Assembly (NCBI GenBank): GCA_030035585.1
Contig: CM057474.1
Span: 6,122,001-6,186,000, forward strand
Direction: 5' to 3'
Source of the DNA: Dugong dugon
Taxonomy: Eukaryota; Chordata; Mammalia; Sirenia; Dugongidae
Length of the DNA: 64,000 bases
The notes below the pieces were generated by a model. It saw only the letters and a list, made by a program, of their open reading frames with translations, was not told the origin of the DNA and ran no database searches. The translations under genes and the position numbers were made by a program. Below are positions 36,341-47,599 of the stretch, piece after piece. The first letter of the stretch is position 1. Each line of letters starts with the position of its first letter.

Positions 36341-36797
36341 CCACCACTCATCTGTCAAATTGTTGCACTGTGGTATCCTGCATATTGCTACGATGCTGGA
36401 AGCTATGCCATCAATATTTCAAATACCAGCAGGGCCACCGGTACTGGACAGGTTTCAGCAGAGCTGCCAGACTAAGACAGACTAGAAAGAAAAGCCTGGT
36501 GATTTACTTTAAAAAAGTAGCCAATGAAAGCCTTATGGATCACAAGAGAACGTTGTCTGACTCACTTGCTTTGGACACATCATCAAGAGGGACCAATAGG
36601 TAGAGAAAGATACCATGTTTGGTGAGGTAGAGGGCCAACGAGGGCACATAGGTGAGATGGATTGACACGATAAACACCACAATGGACTCAGACATGCTGA
36701 CAATGGTAAGGATGACACAGGACTGGGCAACATTTCCTTTTGTTGTACATAAGTTTGCCATGAGTTGGAGTTGACTTGATGGCAGCTAACAATGACA
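36341..36797 (+). mobile_element. Internally deleted RTE (5' leader joined to distal 3' region)
   Basis: The left part matches the RTE leader ('gctacgatgctggaagctat', 'gagctgccagactaagacag'), and at about 36553 it jumps to the distal coding region ('ttgctttggacacatcatc'). It ends in 'gacttgatggcagctaacaa'. The frame at 36221-36475 starts outside the element and is not a gene. Confidence 0.78.
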
Positions 36798-37055
36798 TAG
36801 TAAAACGAGTGCTTACTTTGAGCTAGGCGCTGTGATAACCAGAAAACACATACATATAGATAGATATTTAGTCCTCAGCACAACCCTTAGGGAGAGGTTT
36901 TGATTTCTCCATTTTGCATGTGAGGAAAGTACGTGGCACAGAGAGTTTAAGTAAAAGTCCCTCAAGGTCCCTTAGCTAGTAAGTGAGAGTGAAATCACCC
37001 ATTAGAATCCTTGTCTTTCTGAAGTTAAAGTTTGTGCTTTTCTTAACATTTGTCC
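36798..37055 (-). mobile_element. MIR, antisense
   Basis: The blocks 'gtgcttactttgagctaggc', 'tgtgaggaaagtacgtgg' and 'cccttagctagtaagtgag' in this order are antisense MIR. Confidence 0.75.
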
Positions 37056-37284
37056 CATAGATACACCGATGAGTCCTAAGTATTTAACACAAGGACAGAA
37101 CATCTGACTTAACTCAAGATCCATCCATCCATTCATTCGTTTGCTCATTCATTCATTCAAGAAATATTTATTGTGCACAACTACTGTGTTTCTGGCCAAT
37201 GTGTCAGACACTGGGTATACAGGAGTAATAATAGAGATAGGGCCTTGCTCATGGAGCTTACAGTCAAATGGAGTAGATGGCAAT

Positions 37285-37866
37285 TGTGGTAGGCCAAATA
37301 ATGGCCTCTGCAAAGATGTCCATGCCCTAAGCCAGGAAACCTGTGAATATGTTATGTTGCATGGCAAAAGGGACTTTGAAGGTGTGATTAAGGTTACTGA
37401 TTTTGAGATGGTGAGATTATCTTGGGTCATCTAGGTGGGTCCAATTTAATTACATGAACACTTAAAAGCAGAGAATCTCCCTTTACTAAAATCAGACAGA
37501 GATGATGGGCGAAAGAGAAGACAGGAGCAATGAGGCATGAGAAGGACTTGATCTGTGGTTACTGGCTTTGAAGACAAGAAACCACAAGGTAAGGAATGTG
37601 GGCAGCCTTTGGAGGTCCAGAACAACCCCTGTCCAACAGCTGGCAAGGAAATGGGGACCTCAGTCCTGAAACTGCCAAGAACTGAATTTTGCCAACAATT
37701 CACATGAGCCTGAAAGAGGATTCTCCCTTAGAGCTTCCAGCTCTTCTGACACCTTGATTTTGGCCATGTGCCCACCTGACTTTCAGAAGCTGTGACAATA
37801 AATATGTGTTGCCGGAAGCCACTAAATTTGTGGTAATTTTTTTCACCTGCAATAGAAATTAATACA
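37285..37866 (+). mobile_element. MLT1-type solo LTR
   Basis: It starts tgtggtaggccaaataatgg, includes 'aggtgtgattaaggttac' and 'gacaccttgattttggcc', has the aataaa signal near 37799 and ends 'gaaattaataca'. The 5-bp flanks gcaat and gtaat differ by one base, as expected for an old ERVL-MaLR insertion. Confidence 0.85.
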
Positions 37867-38174
37867 GTAATAAATATGAAAATCCACAAATAAATGTATA
37901 ATTAACTATTGTGATAATCACTTAATGGAAAAGAACAGGGCACTAGGAGAGTATAATAGGGAGAGCTGCCTAAGGGAACTCTGAAGAAGTAGACAAAGGA
38001 CGAATTTGCTTCCTGTTTTGTTTTTACTCATTGAAATTTATTTCTATAATGCCATTATTCATTTTGAAAAATTCTTATAGAGCACCTTATAAGTATTAGA
38101 ATGCATTAGATACTGCAGGGACGGTAGAGGTGAGTGTTGGAGATGCCTTTCCTTACCAAAGTCACATTCGAGAA

Positions 38175-38506
38175 CACAGGTGGACAAGCTACGCCCTGTG
38201 GGCCAGATTTGGTCTGTCCCCGTTTTTGTATGGCCTGTGAGCCAAGAATGGTTTTTACATTTTAAATGGTTGAAAACAAAATCAAAAGGAGAATAATACT
38301 TGGTGGCACATGAAACAGATATGAAATTCAAATTTCAGTGTCTGTAAATAAAGTTTTACTGGAACACGGCCACATTTGTTCATTTATGTATTATCTGTAG
38401 TTATTACAAATTACAATGACAGAGTAGTTGTGAAAGAGATCAAATGGTCCCCAAAACCTAAAATATTTACTGTCTAGCCCTTCATAGATAGTTTGCCAAC
38501 CCCAGA
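38175..38506 (+). mobile_element. hAT-type nonautonomous DNA transposon
   Basis: The sequence 'gtgggccagatttggtctg', 'ataaagttttactggaacac' and 'tagtttgccaacccc' is a known mammal-wide DNA-transposon pattern with roughly complementary ends (caggtgg... and ...ccaacccc). The flanks ttcgagaa and atttagaa may be a decayed 8-bp target duplication. Family name not assigned. Confidence 0.6.
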
Positions 38507-38588
38507 TTTAGAAAGTAGGTAAGTCAAGCATATAAGTGATCATGAGACTAAGTATAATTAAGTGCCATAGAGATTGTAGTTGTTTGCG

Positions 38589-38774
38589 TTGTTGTTGTGA
38601 GGCGCCGTTGAGTTGATTTTGACTCATAGCATCCCCATGTGATGGAGTAGAACTGCCTCATAGGGTTTCCTAGGCTGTAATTTTATGGGAACAGATTACC
38701 AGGTCTTTCTCCCATGGAGCTACTGGGTGGGTTTGAACCATCAACCTTTCGATTAAGCACTTAACCATTGCTTA
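38589..38774 (-). mobile_element. AfroSINE variant, antisense
   Basis: It begins 'gttgttgtgaggcgccgttg', contains 'gaactgcctcatagggtttc', and ends at a degraded head 'cacttaaccattgctta'. Confidence 0.85.
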
Positions 38775-38890
38775 TGGGGGGACTAGGAAAGGCCACATGA
38801 AGGAGATGACATTTGAGATGATCTTTAAAGAAACTGGAGTTAGGACTGGGCATCTCAGAAAGTAGGAAGGCATTCACCAATAGGCCATAT

Positions 38891-40207
38891 CAAAATAATT
38901 TGACTGAATTTATTCTTTGTTATTTTTTTAAAACTGAATTCAATTATGAAGAAGTTGGGGACTAGCTTTTTACCTTTCTGAATTCATTTAAATGTTAAGG
39001 ATAAATACTCTGATAATAATTTCGTGTTTTTTAAATTTTTTTCTCATATAATAGATTTCTACTGACGATGAATCTCTTGCTGTTAGAGCTATTAAATTGT
39101 TCTATATTTTCAGTCTGTCCTTATTTTTGTACCATCTTCCTTTACGTTTTACAGTGAAAGGACAAAATGTATTAGAATGAATTACTTGTTGTTTTCATTT
39201 TGCTAATACGTCTTGACCGTTCCCTTCTCTTCTTCCTTTGCTGAAATTATGGTCACCAAACTCCTCTACCCTCCAAGGAAAAAATGGCTTCTCAGATGCT
39301 ACTTCCCTTAATCCTCATGAGAAGTCCAGCTGTTTGCTTCACAAACACACTCTAGATTCTAAGCATTTTCTTGTTTGTATTAGCTAGTATCTTTACTAAT
39401 ATTTTAGCTAATATCTTTACTAATATTTTATTGGTTTATCAATGCAATGGAATCTCAAATTGTTTTTATTATACTCTGTAACACCATGAGGACACATGCT
39501 AAATACTATAATAGTTATTAATATTAATGCTAATATTAATAACTGGTGCTATTACACAGATTGAGTGGTGAATTAAGGGGCAGTTATGGCCTCATAAATG
39601 TAAAATCCTCCAAGCTTGCACATTGGTAGATCCTGGCTTCCTTTATCTGGCCACGGTTGAGCAAGTTGACTGGCCCTTGCATTGTTCCTTTCTAACTGTG
39701 AAACGGATGCTTTGCATTTTCTTAGATCTCATCTACATCAAAAGAAAATAGCTTTGTTGATGAGACCTTCTAAAATCAGACAGTTGTAGAATTATATAGT
39801 AAAGGGTGTCTTAATAATTCAACTTGTCATGGCAACATGCAATTAAAACTTTCCTTTGGGACTAAAGAGAATGAATTCCAGTTGTTTCTAAAGAAGTTTA
39901 GCCAATATATAATGAGAAGAATATTTCAAGTAAATGTGACTGAGTTTCAGTGAGGAAAGGAAAATAAAAGCAAAAAAAAAAAAAAAAAAAATATCAAGGA
40001 AATTAATGATTACTGTATTTGATGATTTTACAGTTTTTATAACCTTATTTCTTAGACCATTTTTTATTTTTCCTAATTTTATTCGGTAGGGGAAGGTGTG
40101 TTACATTTCTCTCATGGAACCATCACAAAAATTTATTCTTCTTTTCTAGAACAAGCATAATACAGCCTGAATATTAGTTTATTTTAAGGGAACTATAGAA
40201 TACTATT
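38891..40207. other. Mostly unassigned DNA
   Basis: AT-rich. Contains a short tandem patch at about 39388-39430 (agctaatatctttactaata-type units) and an A-run at 39972-39991. No exon or clear transposon recognised. Confidence 0.4.
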
Positions 40208-40362
40208 GGAGCCCTGGTGGCACAGTGGTTAAGAGTTACAGCTGCTAACCAAAAGGTTGGCAGTTCAAATCCACCAGCTTCTCCTTGGAAACCCTATAGG
40301 ACAGTTCTACTCTGTCCTATAGGGTTGCTAAGAGTCAGAGTCGACTCGGTGACAATTGATAC
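40208..40362 (+). mobile_element. AfroSINE
   Basis: Nearly complete copy from ggagccctggtggcacagtg to 'gtcgactcggtgacaattg'. Short flanks 'aatacta' and 'gatacta' are compatible with a target duplication. Confidence 0.92.
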
Positions 40363-40484
40363 TACATTCCATTAATATAGTGAAGTTGTTTGAACAAGGA
40401 AAATCAAAAAGGCTTATTTTTATATATTCATATCTATATCATTTTTCATATTGGTATATTCATATTATCTATATCAGTGATGTC

Positions 40485-41085
40485 TGTGATGGTTAAGACT
40501 GTGTGTCAACTTGGCTGGGCCATGATTCTCAGAGTTTTAATATGATCACTCCCATGATTGAATATACTGTGAGTAGCCAATCAGATGAAAGGGAATCTCC
40601 TTAGGGGTGTGGTCTGCATCTGAATATAAGCAGACGTTCTGGCTTTTTGCACTCTCTGGATCCTGCAGCTGCCTCCTGTTGTCTCACCTCTGGTTCTTGG
40701 ACTTGAGCTGTCAGCTTATCTGCTGAACCTGGGATTCATTGATCTTCACAGCCTGTGAGTGGAGTCCTGCTCTCTGACTTGCTTATCTTGGGTTCTCCAG
40801 CCCCTGCAGCTATGTGAATCAGGAGAAATCTTGTGGGCTTGTCTGCTGTTGTTGGAATTCGTCAACCTTCACAGCCTGTGAGTGGGAGCCCTGCTCTCTG
40901 ACCTGCTGATCTTGGGTTCACCAGCTTCTGCAGCTGCGTGACTTGGGAGAGGCCTCTACCCTGATCCACGGACTTGGGATATAGACTCTACAATCACGTG
41001 AGCTGTTTCCTTGATATAAATCTCTCTATATATATATTTATACACTTTACTGGTTTTGCTTCTCTAGAGAACCAAGCCTAAGACA
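40485..41085 (+). mobile_element. ERVL-type solo LTR with perfect 5-bp target duplication
   Basis: The 601-bp element begins tgtgatggttaag and ends 'gaaccaagcctaagaca', the usual TG...CA ends. It is flanked by atgtc at 40480-40484 and 41086-41090. The start (tgtgtcaacttggctgggcc) and the end match MLT2-like ERVL LTRs. It contains an internal tandem duplication with a 123-bp period (40744-40866 and 40867-about 40970). No internal viral sequence adjoins it. Confidence 0.9.
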
Positions 41086-41340
41086 ATGTCCTATACATAC
41101 TTTTTCTAATCCTATAGTAAGGTAAGTCATACTAATTTTTATACAAATTAGAGTGTAAAATATTCAGTCATAGCCCATCTAAACTCACTGTTACAACTAA
41201 GTTGTTTTATAAATAATTTACTATATTTCCTTAATTCTAAGGTACCCATTTCGTTTTTTTAAATTTTGACATCTTTGAAATAGGGATGCATCTTATAGAA
41301 GGTGATCTATCATAATGAAATTGCAAAAGTTTTTTCTTTT

Positions 41341-41552
41341 GACGTTTACCTGTGTTTTATTGACTCTGCCAAGGCATTTGATCATGTGGATCATGGCAAA
41401 TTATGGATAACATTGCAAAGGATGGAAATTCCAGAACACTTAATTGTGCTCATGAGGAACCTGTACATAGACCAAGAGGCATATATGTATGTAGGTTTGC
41501 TGTGAGTCAGAACTGACTCTACAGTACCTCACAACAACAGAACAACAACAAC
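41341..41552 (+). mobile_element. RTE LINE with internal deletion
   Basis: It begins in the RT domain (VYLCFIDSAKAFDHVDH-like translation), then at about 41486 jumps to the extreme 3' end ('gctgtgagtcagaactgact') and aacaacaac tail. The 67-codon frame at 41302-41505 is RTE-derived and lacks the catalytic YADD segment. Confidence 0.88.
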
Positions 41553-41619
41553 TAGTATTTCTTTCAAAATTGATGGTACCTTAGATTCAAGGAAGTAATG
41601 AGTCTTGAGACCACCTCTC

Positions 41620-42055
41620 AGAGCATAGCATAGTGTGGCAGAGACTGCCCACTGTCTTGTAATAATCATTTTCCCCTTCTTTCAAAATTTTAGCTAGACA
41701 TAGAGCCAAAAAACTAGTTTTTTTTCCCCAGACCACCTTATAGGTGGCTAAGTTTTAGTCGACAAGATGTAAGAAAATGGATCAGCTTCACAAACCTTCC
41801 TGAAGAGACAGTTGTCATGTATTTCTTCCTACTCTTCTTTGATGCTTCCTCTCTCTCACTCCCCAGAAGAGAGACTATGAGGATAAAGGCTACATTCTAT
41901 GCCAGAGGTGAACTGGAGGGAGCCTGGGTTCCTGAGAATTTTATAGCGCACAGCTGCTGTACTAGCCAGATGTTTAAGTCACTATTGTTAGGAAGTTTTC
42001 TGTTACTCTCAGCCAAATTTAATTTGGCTTGATACATGAATTTATCTAATTTCAG
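41620..42055. mobile_element. Possible old LTR, family undetermined
   Basis: The pattern 'gaactggagggagcctgggt' followed by 'tgtttaagtcactattgtta' and 'tctgttactctcagccaaat' looks like the 3' half of a decayed LTR. Confidence 0.35.
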
Positions 42056-42057
42056 TT

Positions 42058-42240
42058 AGAATCTTGGCTTTAGCTCTTACAGGCTGTAGACCATTCACAT
42101 GTGACTTAAACATTATGAGCCTTATTTTCTCATCTGTAAAAGGGAAATAATCATATTTACCTCGTCGCTGGTATTAAAGTGCTAATGGATGCACAGCACT
42201 AAGCATATTACTGACACGTAAGGGATTGTTGTTGCTGTTA
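42058..42240 (+). mobile_element. MIR, sense
   Basis: The order 'tcttggctttagctcttaca', 'ttattttctcatctgtaaaa' and 'gcacagcactaagcatatta' follows MIR in sense orientation. Confidence 0.7.
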
Positions 42241-42374
42241 TGGAGACTTTCATTTGAGTGGCAGATTAGAATATGTGTTAATGAAGCATCTTTAAATTCT
42301 GTTTTTTTTTTAATTTGATAGAAAATATCTTATGGGTATTTGAAGGGAACAAATGTTACCAGCTTGCAATAGTA

Positions 42375-42520
42375 TTCCTTCATTCATTTGTTCATTCAAC
42401 ACACCTTTATTCAGTACCTTGCACCCCAGGCACAGTACTAGACAATGGGGATGTTACATAGTCACTGTTTCTGCCCTCAGGAGGCTTATACTCAACTTGG
42501 GTATAAAAGGCTGTAGAAGA
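42375..42520 (-). mobile_element. L2 3' end, antisense
   Basis: The sequence 'cattcatttgttcattcaac' through 'ccctcaggaggcttatact' is antisense L2 3' terminus. Confidence 0.65.
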
Positions 42521-42559
42521 AAAACAATTTGGTGATTGTGGTATACATGACCTCACCTG

Positions 42560-44328
42560 TCTTGGAATGTGTTAAATTGTATAAATTTGGAGCTTTGAGA
42601 AAAAAAATTCTGCTTGACAGGAAAACCTTGGCCATGGATGTGATGACAAAGTATCAGATTCCCTGTCACTCATGATGAAAGTGGCTTACCAACACACCTC
42701 ACAATTAAGAGTGCATTTCTGTTTGGATTTACTCTGATGGTCTTTGACTACGTTAATTTAATAACATCTCTAATAACAAAAAAAATCAGTGAAACACAAA
42801 ATGCCCATTCATATCAGTAAATAGATGGTTCAAGAATTTAATTTGAAAAGGAAAACTTAAAATTATTACTGACAACATTATAGTAATTATGACTTCTCTT
42901 GAGTATTTTATTCTGAATTATATCCTGTCAATTCTGTATATAACTAGTTGTTTATATCATCTTTGAAGGGAGTTGCTTTCTATCTCTAACTTTAAAGCTC
43001 ATTATTTTTTCTATTTACCTTTTCCTTCAAGTAGAGATTTCTTTTTCTGTATTCTTGTTTTCCCAGTGGGAATCCTACGTTAAACAGATTGCTCTGGTCG
43101 TGTGTTCTGTCTCTGGAATTGGCATGGTTATGTTTGGACCTTTAATGAGAGAAGGATTGGAAGTAAGGAAGGTTTCAGCTTGATGCAGCTAGACTTTGTC
43201 TTTGACCATTTCATAATGAGTAATAACTGTTCAAATTGTCACTGATCAGGCCCTTAAAACTCCAGGTAATATATTTGCCACAAGAGATATATTTTTCAGA
43301 AACAGTTATTCAAATCTTCCATATTAAATTACTCTATTGCCAGTAGAAGAGAAATCAGTTTATGTTTTGAATAATGTTATTGTAGAAACTGAAAAGCTTA
43401 AAAGATATATTCCCCAGTGTCTTGGTAACAGCCTAGGTGGGAGAGTGGATACTTGTGGCTTTCTTGATATAGAGTGTCTAAAAGTAAATCAACCACAGTG
43501 CAATAAAAGAAGTGCCCTGCTTACGTTTATCCCTTCTCTGGTTTATTCAGGGGCAGTGTTAGTTATCTTGCCTCTACTCTGTTCTTCTTATTTACTCACA
43601 TGGCCTCTCAGAGACTAAATGTTTATAGAATGAGTGTTCACGCACTGAACAGTTAACAATAACTGAACTTATTTTTCTACCAAGGCATAGGGCATGTGGA
43701 TAATATAAAAATATACACTTACCTATTATACAGTAGGATTTTTATGATTCATAACTACTGGCAATAAATGTACTTTCAAAATTAACTGAGGATCAGGGTA
43801 GATCTCGTATTAGAACTCTTACACACTGTGTATTGTTGTTTATTTGGAATTACATGTTCTATGATCAACAACAGCAAAAAATCTCTATGCTAATTTTCTA
43901 GCCTAAGATGTGTTCAGCTATGTTTACCTTTCTTTCTTTCTTTCAGTATAAGGAATATTTAAAAGATTTTTTGACACTTTATTTATGCCTTGGGGGAAAA
44001 ATTCAGGGTTGTAGTTTGTATTAGATATTGAAGCGTTTGCCAAGTTTGACTTATACTAACAATATTCTATTGAATTTCAGCTCCTCTTTTGATCTTAACA
44101 AAAGAAATAATTACAATAAGTTCAGATTGTGATAGGCAAAATAAATTAACCATGAGACATGACAGAAAGTCATGAGATATGAAAAGGTTTTTATGATATA
44201 AAGCAGTGATGGCTAGCAGAGACATTAGGCAGTATTTGGACAGGGATTTCAGGTTAAGGAAAAATTTTTTTTTTTTTGGTAGATTGAGAGACAATGGAAT
44301 ATGTTTAAAAAAAAAGATAAGAGATACT
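42560..44328. other. Otherwise unassigned DNA around the candidate exon
   Basis: AT-rich flanks without clear repeats. A 93-codon frame at 43337-43618 has no motif I recognise. 44200-44320 may be an antisense L2-like remnant. Confidence 0.35.
43067..43162 (+). other. Candidate coding exon (96 bp, hydrophobic segment)
   Basis: A pyrimidine-rich tract ending ttgttttcccag (acceptor AG at 43065-43066) precedes 96 bases that are fully open in the first frame, and a donor-like gtaagg follows at 43163. The 32 codons start WESYVKQ, contain a hydrophobic run IALVVCSVSGIGMVMFG, and end PLMREGLE, so it could encode a membrane-spanning segment; both junctions are phase 0. I do not recognise the protein. 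No adjacent exon is evident, so it could also be a chance frame. Confidence 0.35.
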
Positions 44329-44532
44329 AAAAAACTCGTTGCTGTCGAGTCAATTCCAACTCACGGTGACTCTATAGGACAGAATAGAAGTGCCCCACAG
44401 GGTTTCCAAGGCTGTAATCTTTATGGAAGCAGACTACCACATCTTTCTCCGGAGCGGAATGGCTTGTGGGTTCCAACCGCCAACCTTTTGATCAGCAGCT
44501 AAGCGCTTAACCCCTGTGCCATCAGGGCTCCT
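44329..44532 (-). mobile_element. AfroSINE, long variant, antisense (first of two in series)
   Basis: Copy from 'aaaactcgttgctgtcgag' to 'gtgccatcagggctcc'. It is bounded by taagagatact (44318-44328) and taagagatatt (44533-44543). Confidence 0.92.
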
Positions 44533-44543
44533 TAAGAGATATT

Positions 44544-44694
44544 GAATGCATTACCGTCGAGTGGATTCCAACTCATAGCGACCATACAGGATAGAGAACT
44601 GCCCCATAGGGTTTCCAAGGAGTGACTGGTGGATTTGAATTGCTGACCTTTTGGTTAGCAGCCGAGCTCTTAATCACTTTGCCACCAGGGCTGC
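44544..44694 (-). mobile_element. AfroSINE, short variant, antisense (second in series)
   Basis: Copy from 'gaatgcattaccgtcgagtg' to 'ccaccagggctgc', bounded by taagagatatt (44533-44543) and taagagataat (44695-44705). Confidence 0.92.
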
Positions 44695-44705
44695 TAAGAG
44701 ATAAT

Positions 44706-45763
44706 AGAGATGCATGTATATTTTGGGGAATGATCGAGTATAGAGAAAAGAAATTGATGGTGTTGGACAGAAAGAAGATAACTTTAAAAGTGAAGACTTT
44801 GAGTGGTTTTCTGTGATGATGTTCTGAGGACAAAGAATGATCAGCTTCTGTAGGAAATGGGACTTTTTTTTTGTTAAAAAGGAGGGGAGGGGAGTCTGTG
44901 GGTAGAGATATAGGTAAATTAATAGTTTTATTGATGGGTAGTGGACGGATTTTTCCTTTTTTTTTGTTCCTAAGTTTCCTCTCTTATCCCAATCTAAGTA
45001 GGAATGAAGGATTTGAATCATTCAACATGAGGTACTGTTGATTTCTAAACTTCTAAATATACTTAAAGCTTTTTCCATGAGTAAGAAGTTGCTTTTTAAT
45101 ATAAATGCTGATATATTGAGTAGAGTGTATATTTTTACTTCAAAGTTTGAAGAAAAATGTCTTGTATAAACTATTGGTTTCAAACACATTAGTTCTATAA
45201 GAAGGAATATGCCCAGCATTGAGCAATTTCATGAATCATTGGTCTCTGTTCTTGCACATAAAGACATTTTTTAGATTATATCTGAAGCACTGCTATGTAG
45301 CATTCTAGTCCTGTTTCATATGCCTACAGGGAAACATTATATATTTTTAATAAACAAAATATCCTTAACATTTGAAAATGTTAAGAAAATATTAGAAAAT
45401 TGCTTTAAGACCATGAAATGCAAAATTAGTAAAGATTTCTGTACTGAAAAAAAAACAGTTCTTGGAAATGTTAATTTCACCTTTATTTAAGTACAAAATT
45501 TGGATGTAATATAAAAATAAACTTAAATTTAACTGTAATTCTTCATTTGATGAATATGGTAAATATTCTGAGAGATTTGCCTCTCATCTGTCATTTGAAT
45601 GAATTATGATGATAATCTAGAAATCATAAAAATTTAGCACATTGATGAATTCTTCAATTTTATTTTTAAATATTCTTAGTACAGACCTTAATTTTTATTT
45701 TTTTAGTTCCTCCTGTTCCCTTGAATGCAGGTAACTTGAAATCTATATCGACAGCTACCTTCA
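44706..45763. other. Mostly unassigned DNA
   Basis: 44706-44860 may be an L2-like antisense remnant. The rest is AT-rich and featureless to my reading. Confidence 0.4.
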
Positions 45764-47423
45764 TGTGATGGTTACTGTCATGTGTCAGCTCGGCCAGGCT
45801 ATGATTCTCAGTGCTTTGGTAGACACTGTGTAATCCCCTTCCATTTTGTGATCTGATGTGAGCAGCCAATCAGTTGAAAGGGAAATTTCCTTGGGAGTGG
45901 GGCCTGCCTCTAGTATATAAATGGATGTTCTGGCAAAGTTCGTTCTTTTTCTTGAACCCGTACTCTTCTTGTCACCTGACCTCCAGTTCTTGGGGCATGT
46001 TGTTGTTGTTGCTAGGTGCCATCGAGTTGGTTCTGACTCATAGTGACCTTTTGTACAACAGAACGAAACAGTGCCCGATCCTCTGCCATGCCCACAGTTG
46101 CCGCTATATTTGAGCCCATTATTGCAGCCAGTGTGTCAGTTTATTTCATTGAGGGTCTTTCTCTTTTTCACTGACCCTGTACTTTACCAAGCATGATGTC
46201 CTTCTCCAGGGACTGATCCTTCCTGACAACATGTCCAAAGTATGTAAGGCATAGTATTGCCATCCTTGCTTCTAAGGAGCACTCTGGCTGTACTTCTTCC
46301 AAGACAGATTTGTTTGTTCTTTGGGCAGTCCATGGTATATTCAATACTCTTCGCCAACACCGCAATTCAAAGGCATCAATTCTTCTTCAGTCTTCCTTAT
46401 TCACTGTCCAGCTTTCGTATGCATATGATGCGATTGAAAATACCATGGCTTGGGTCAGGGGCACCTTAGTCTTCAAGGTGACATCTTTATTTTTCAATAC
46501 TTTAAGGAGGTCTTTTGCAGCAGATTTGCCCAATGCAATGTGTTGTTTCATTTCTTGACTGCTTCTTCCACGGGTGTTGGTTGCGGATCCAAGTAAAATG
46601 AAATCCTTGACAACTTCAATCTTTTCTCCATTTATCATGATGTTGCTTATTGGTACAGTTGTGAGGATTTTTGTTTTGTTTGCAAAGACATTTGACTATG
46701 TGGATCATAACAAATTATGGATAACATTACGAATAATGGGAATTCCAGAGCACTTAATTGTGCTCATAAGGAGCCTGTACATAGATCAGGAGGCAGTTGT
46801 TTGGACAGAAAAAGGGGATACTGAGTGGTTTAAAGTCAGGAAAGGTGTGTGTCAGGGTTGTATTCTTTTACCATACCTATTCAATCTGTATGATGAGCAA
46901 ATGATCCGAGAAACTGGACTATATGAACAAGAATGGGGCATCAGGATTGGAGGAAGACTCACTAACAACCTGTGTTATGCAGATGACGCAACCTTGCTTG
47001 CTGAAAGTGAAGAGGACTTGAAGCACTTGCTGATAAAGATCGAAGACCACAGCCATCAGTATGGATTACACCTCAACATAAAGAAAACAAAAAACAAAAA
47101 TCTTGGGACATAAGCCTGCAGAAGTCTCTGGCCTGCCTCCTGACCTGCAGACTTTGGATTTGCCAACCTCAGCAACACCATGAGCCAGCAGAGGCCTCCA
47201 GTCTGTCACCTGACCTGCAACTTTTGGATTCATCAGTCTCTGCATCCACGCAAGCCAGCAAAGGTCTTCAGCCTCTTGCCTGACCCACAGATTTGGGACT
47301 TCCCAGCCCCCACAGTTGCGTGCACCATTTCCTCACAATTTCGTGAGCCATTTTCTTGAACTGAATTTCTAGCTCTATATACCTATATAAGCTTCACGGG
47401 TTTAGCTCCTCCAGACTAAGACG
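45764..47423 (+). mobile_element. ERVL-type LTR interrupted by an RTE
   Basis: The left part (45764-45998) starts tgtgatggttactgtcatg and carries the LTR U3-like text with a tataaa at about 45916. The right part (47101-47423) has the 'gagccagcagaggcctcc' type repeats and an end resembling 'gactaagaca'. The RTE at 45999-47100 separates the parts. No 5-bp flanking repeat could be confirmed for the LTR itself. Confidence 0.8.
45999..47100. mobile_element. RTE LINE with 5' inversion (twin priming)
   Basis: From 45999 to about 46676 the RTE distal portion lies on the minus strand with its tail at the left edge. From about 46677 to 47100 the more proximal RT-domain portion lies on the plus strand (frame 46574-47113 includes YADD near its end). 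Both segments meet in the 'aaaacaaaaatcctc' region of the consensus. An 11-bp target duplication, tcttggggcat (45988-45998) and tcttgggacat (47101-47111), frames the whole insertion. Confidence 0.93.
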
Positions 47424-47599
47424 CTGTGCCATCGTTCTTCTTTATTAATTCTTATCTCCATGAGGATAACATTTTGTATATTGAATTTCAACCGAATTAC
47501 CACCATATAAAATTTTGTAAAGCACAGGGTCGATCCAGCTTTCCAAGTTTCATTCCATAATTCAACTATCAGTCTAAGTTCGGTTTCCACTTCTTCACT

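Larger units (their letters stand above)
37115..38890 (-). mobile_element. Antisense L2 split by three later insertions
   Basis: L2 3'-end text at 37115-37284 ('ttcattcattcaagaaata', 'gccttgctcatggagctta') continues at 37872-38165, 38507-38588 and 38775-38890 ('gaaaggccacatgaaggaga'). The gaps are an MLT1 LTR, a hAT-type element and a SINE. Confidence 0.65.

Noticed and set aside
36221..36475. 84-codon frame with a signal-peptide-like hydrophobic start
   Set aside because: The pyrimidine-rich run gives the Leu/Phe/Ser start by composition, and the remainder is RTE leader sequence. No splice or conservation evidence supports it.
46574..47113. 179-codon open frame with reverse-transcriptase motifs
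   Set aside because: It starts in the inverted RTE half and continues through the sense half of the same broken insertion. It is a transposon fragment, not a host gene.
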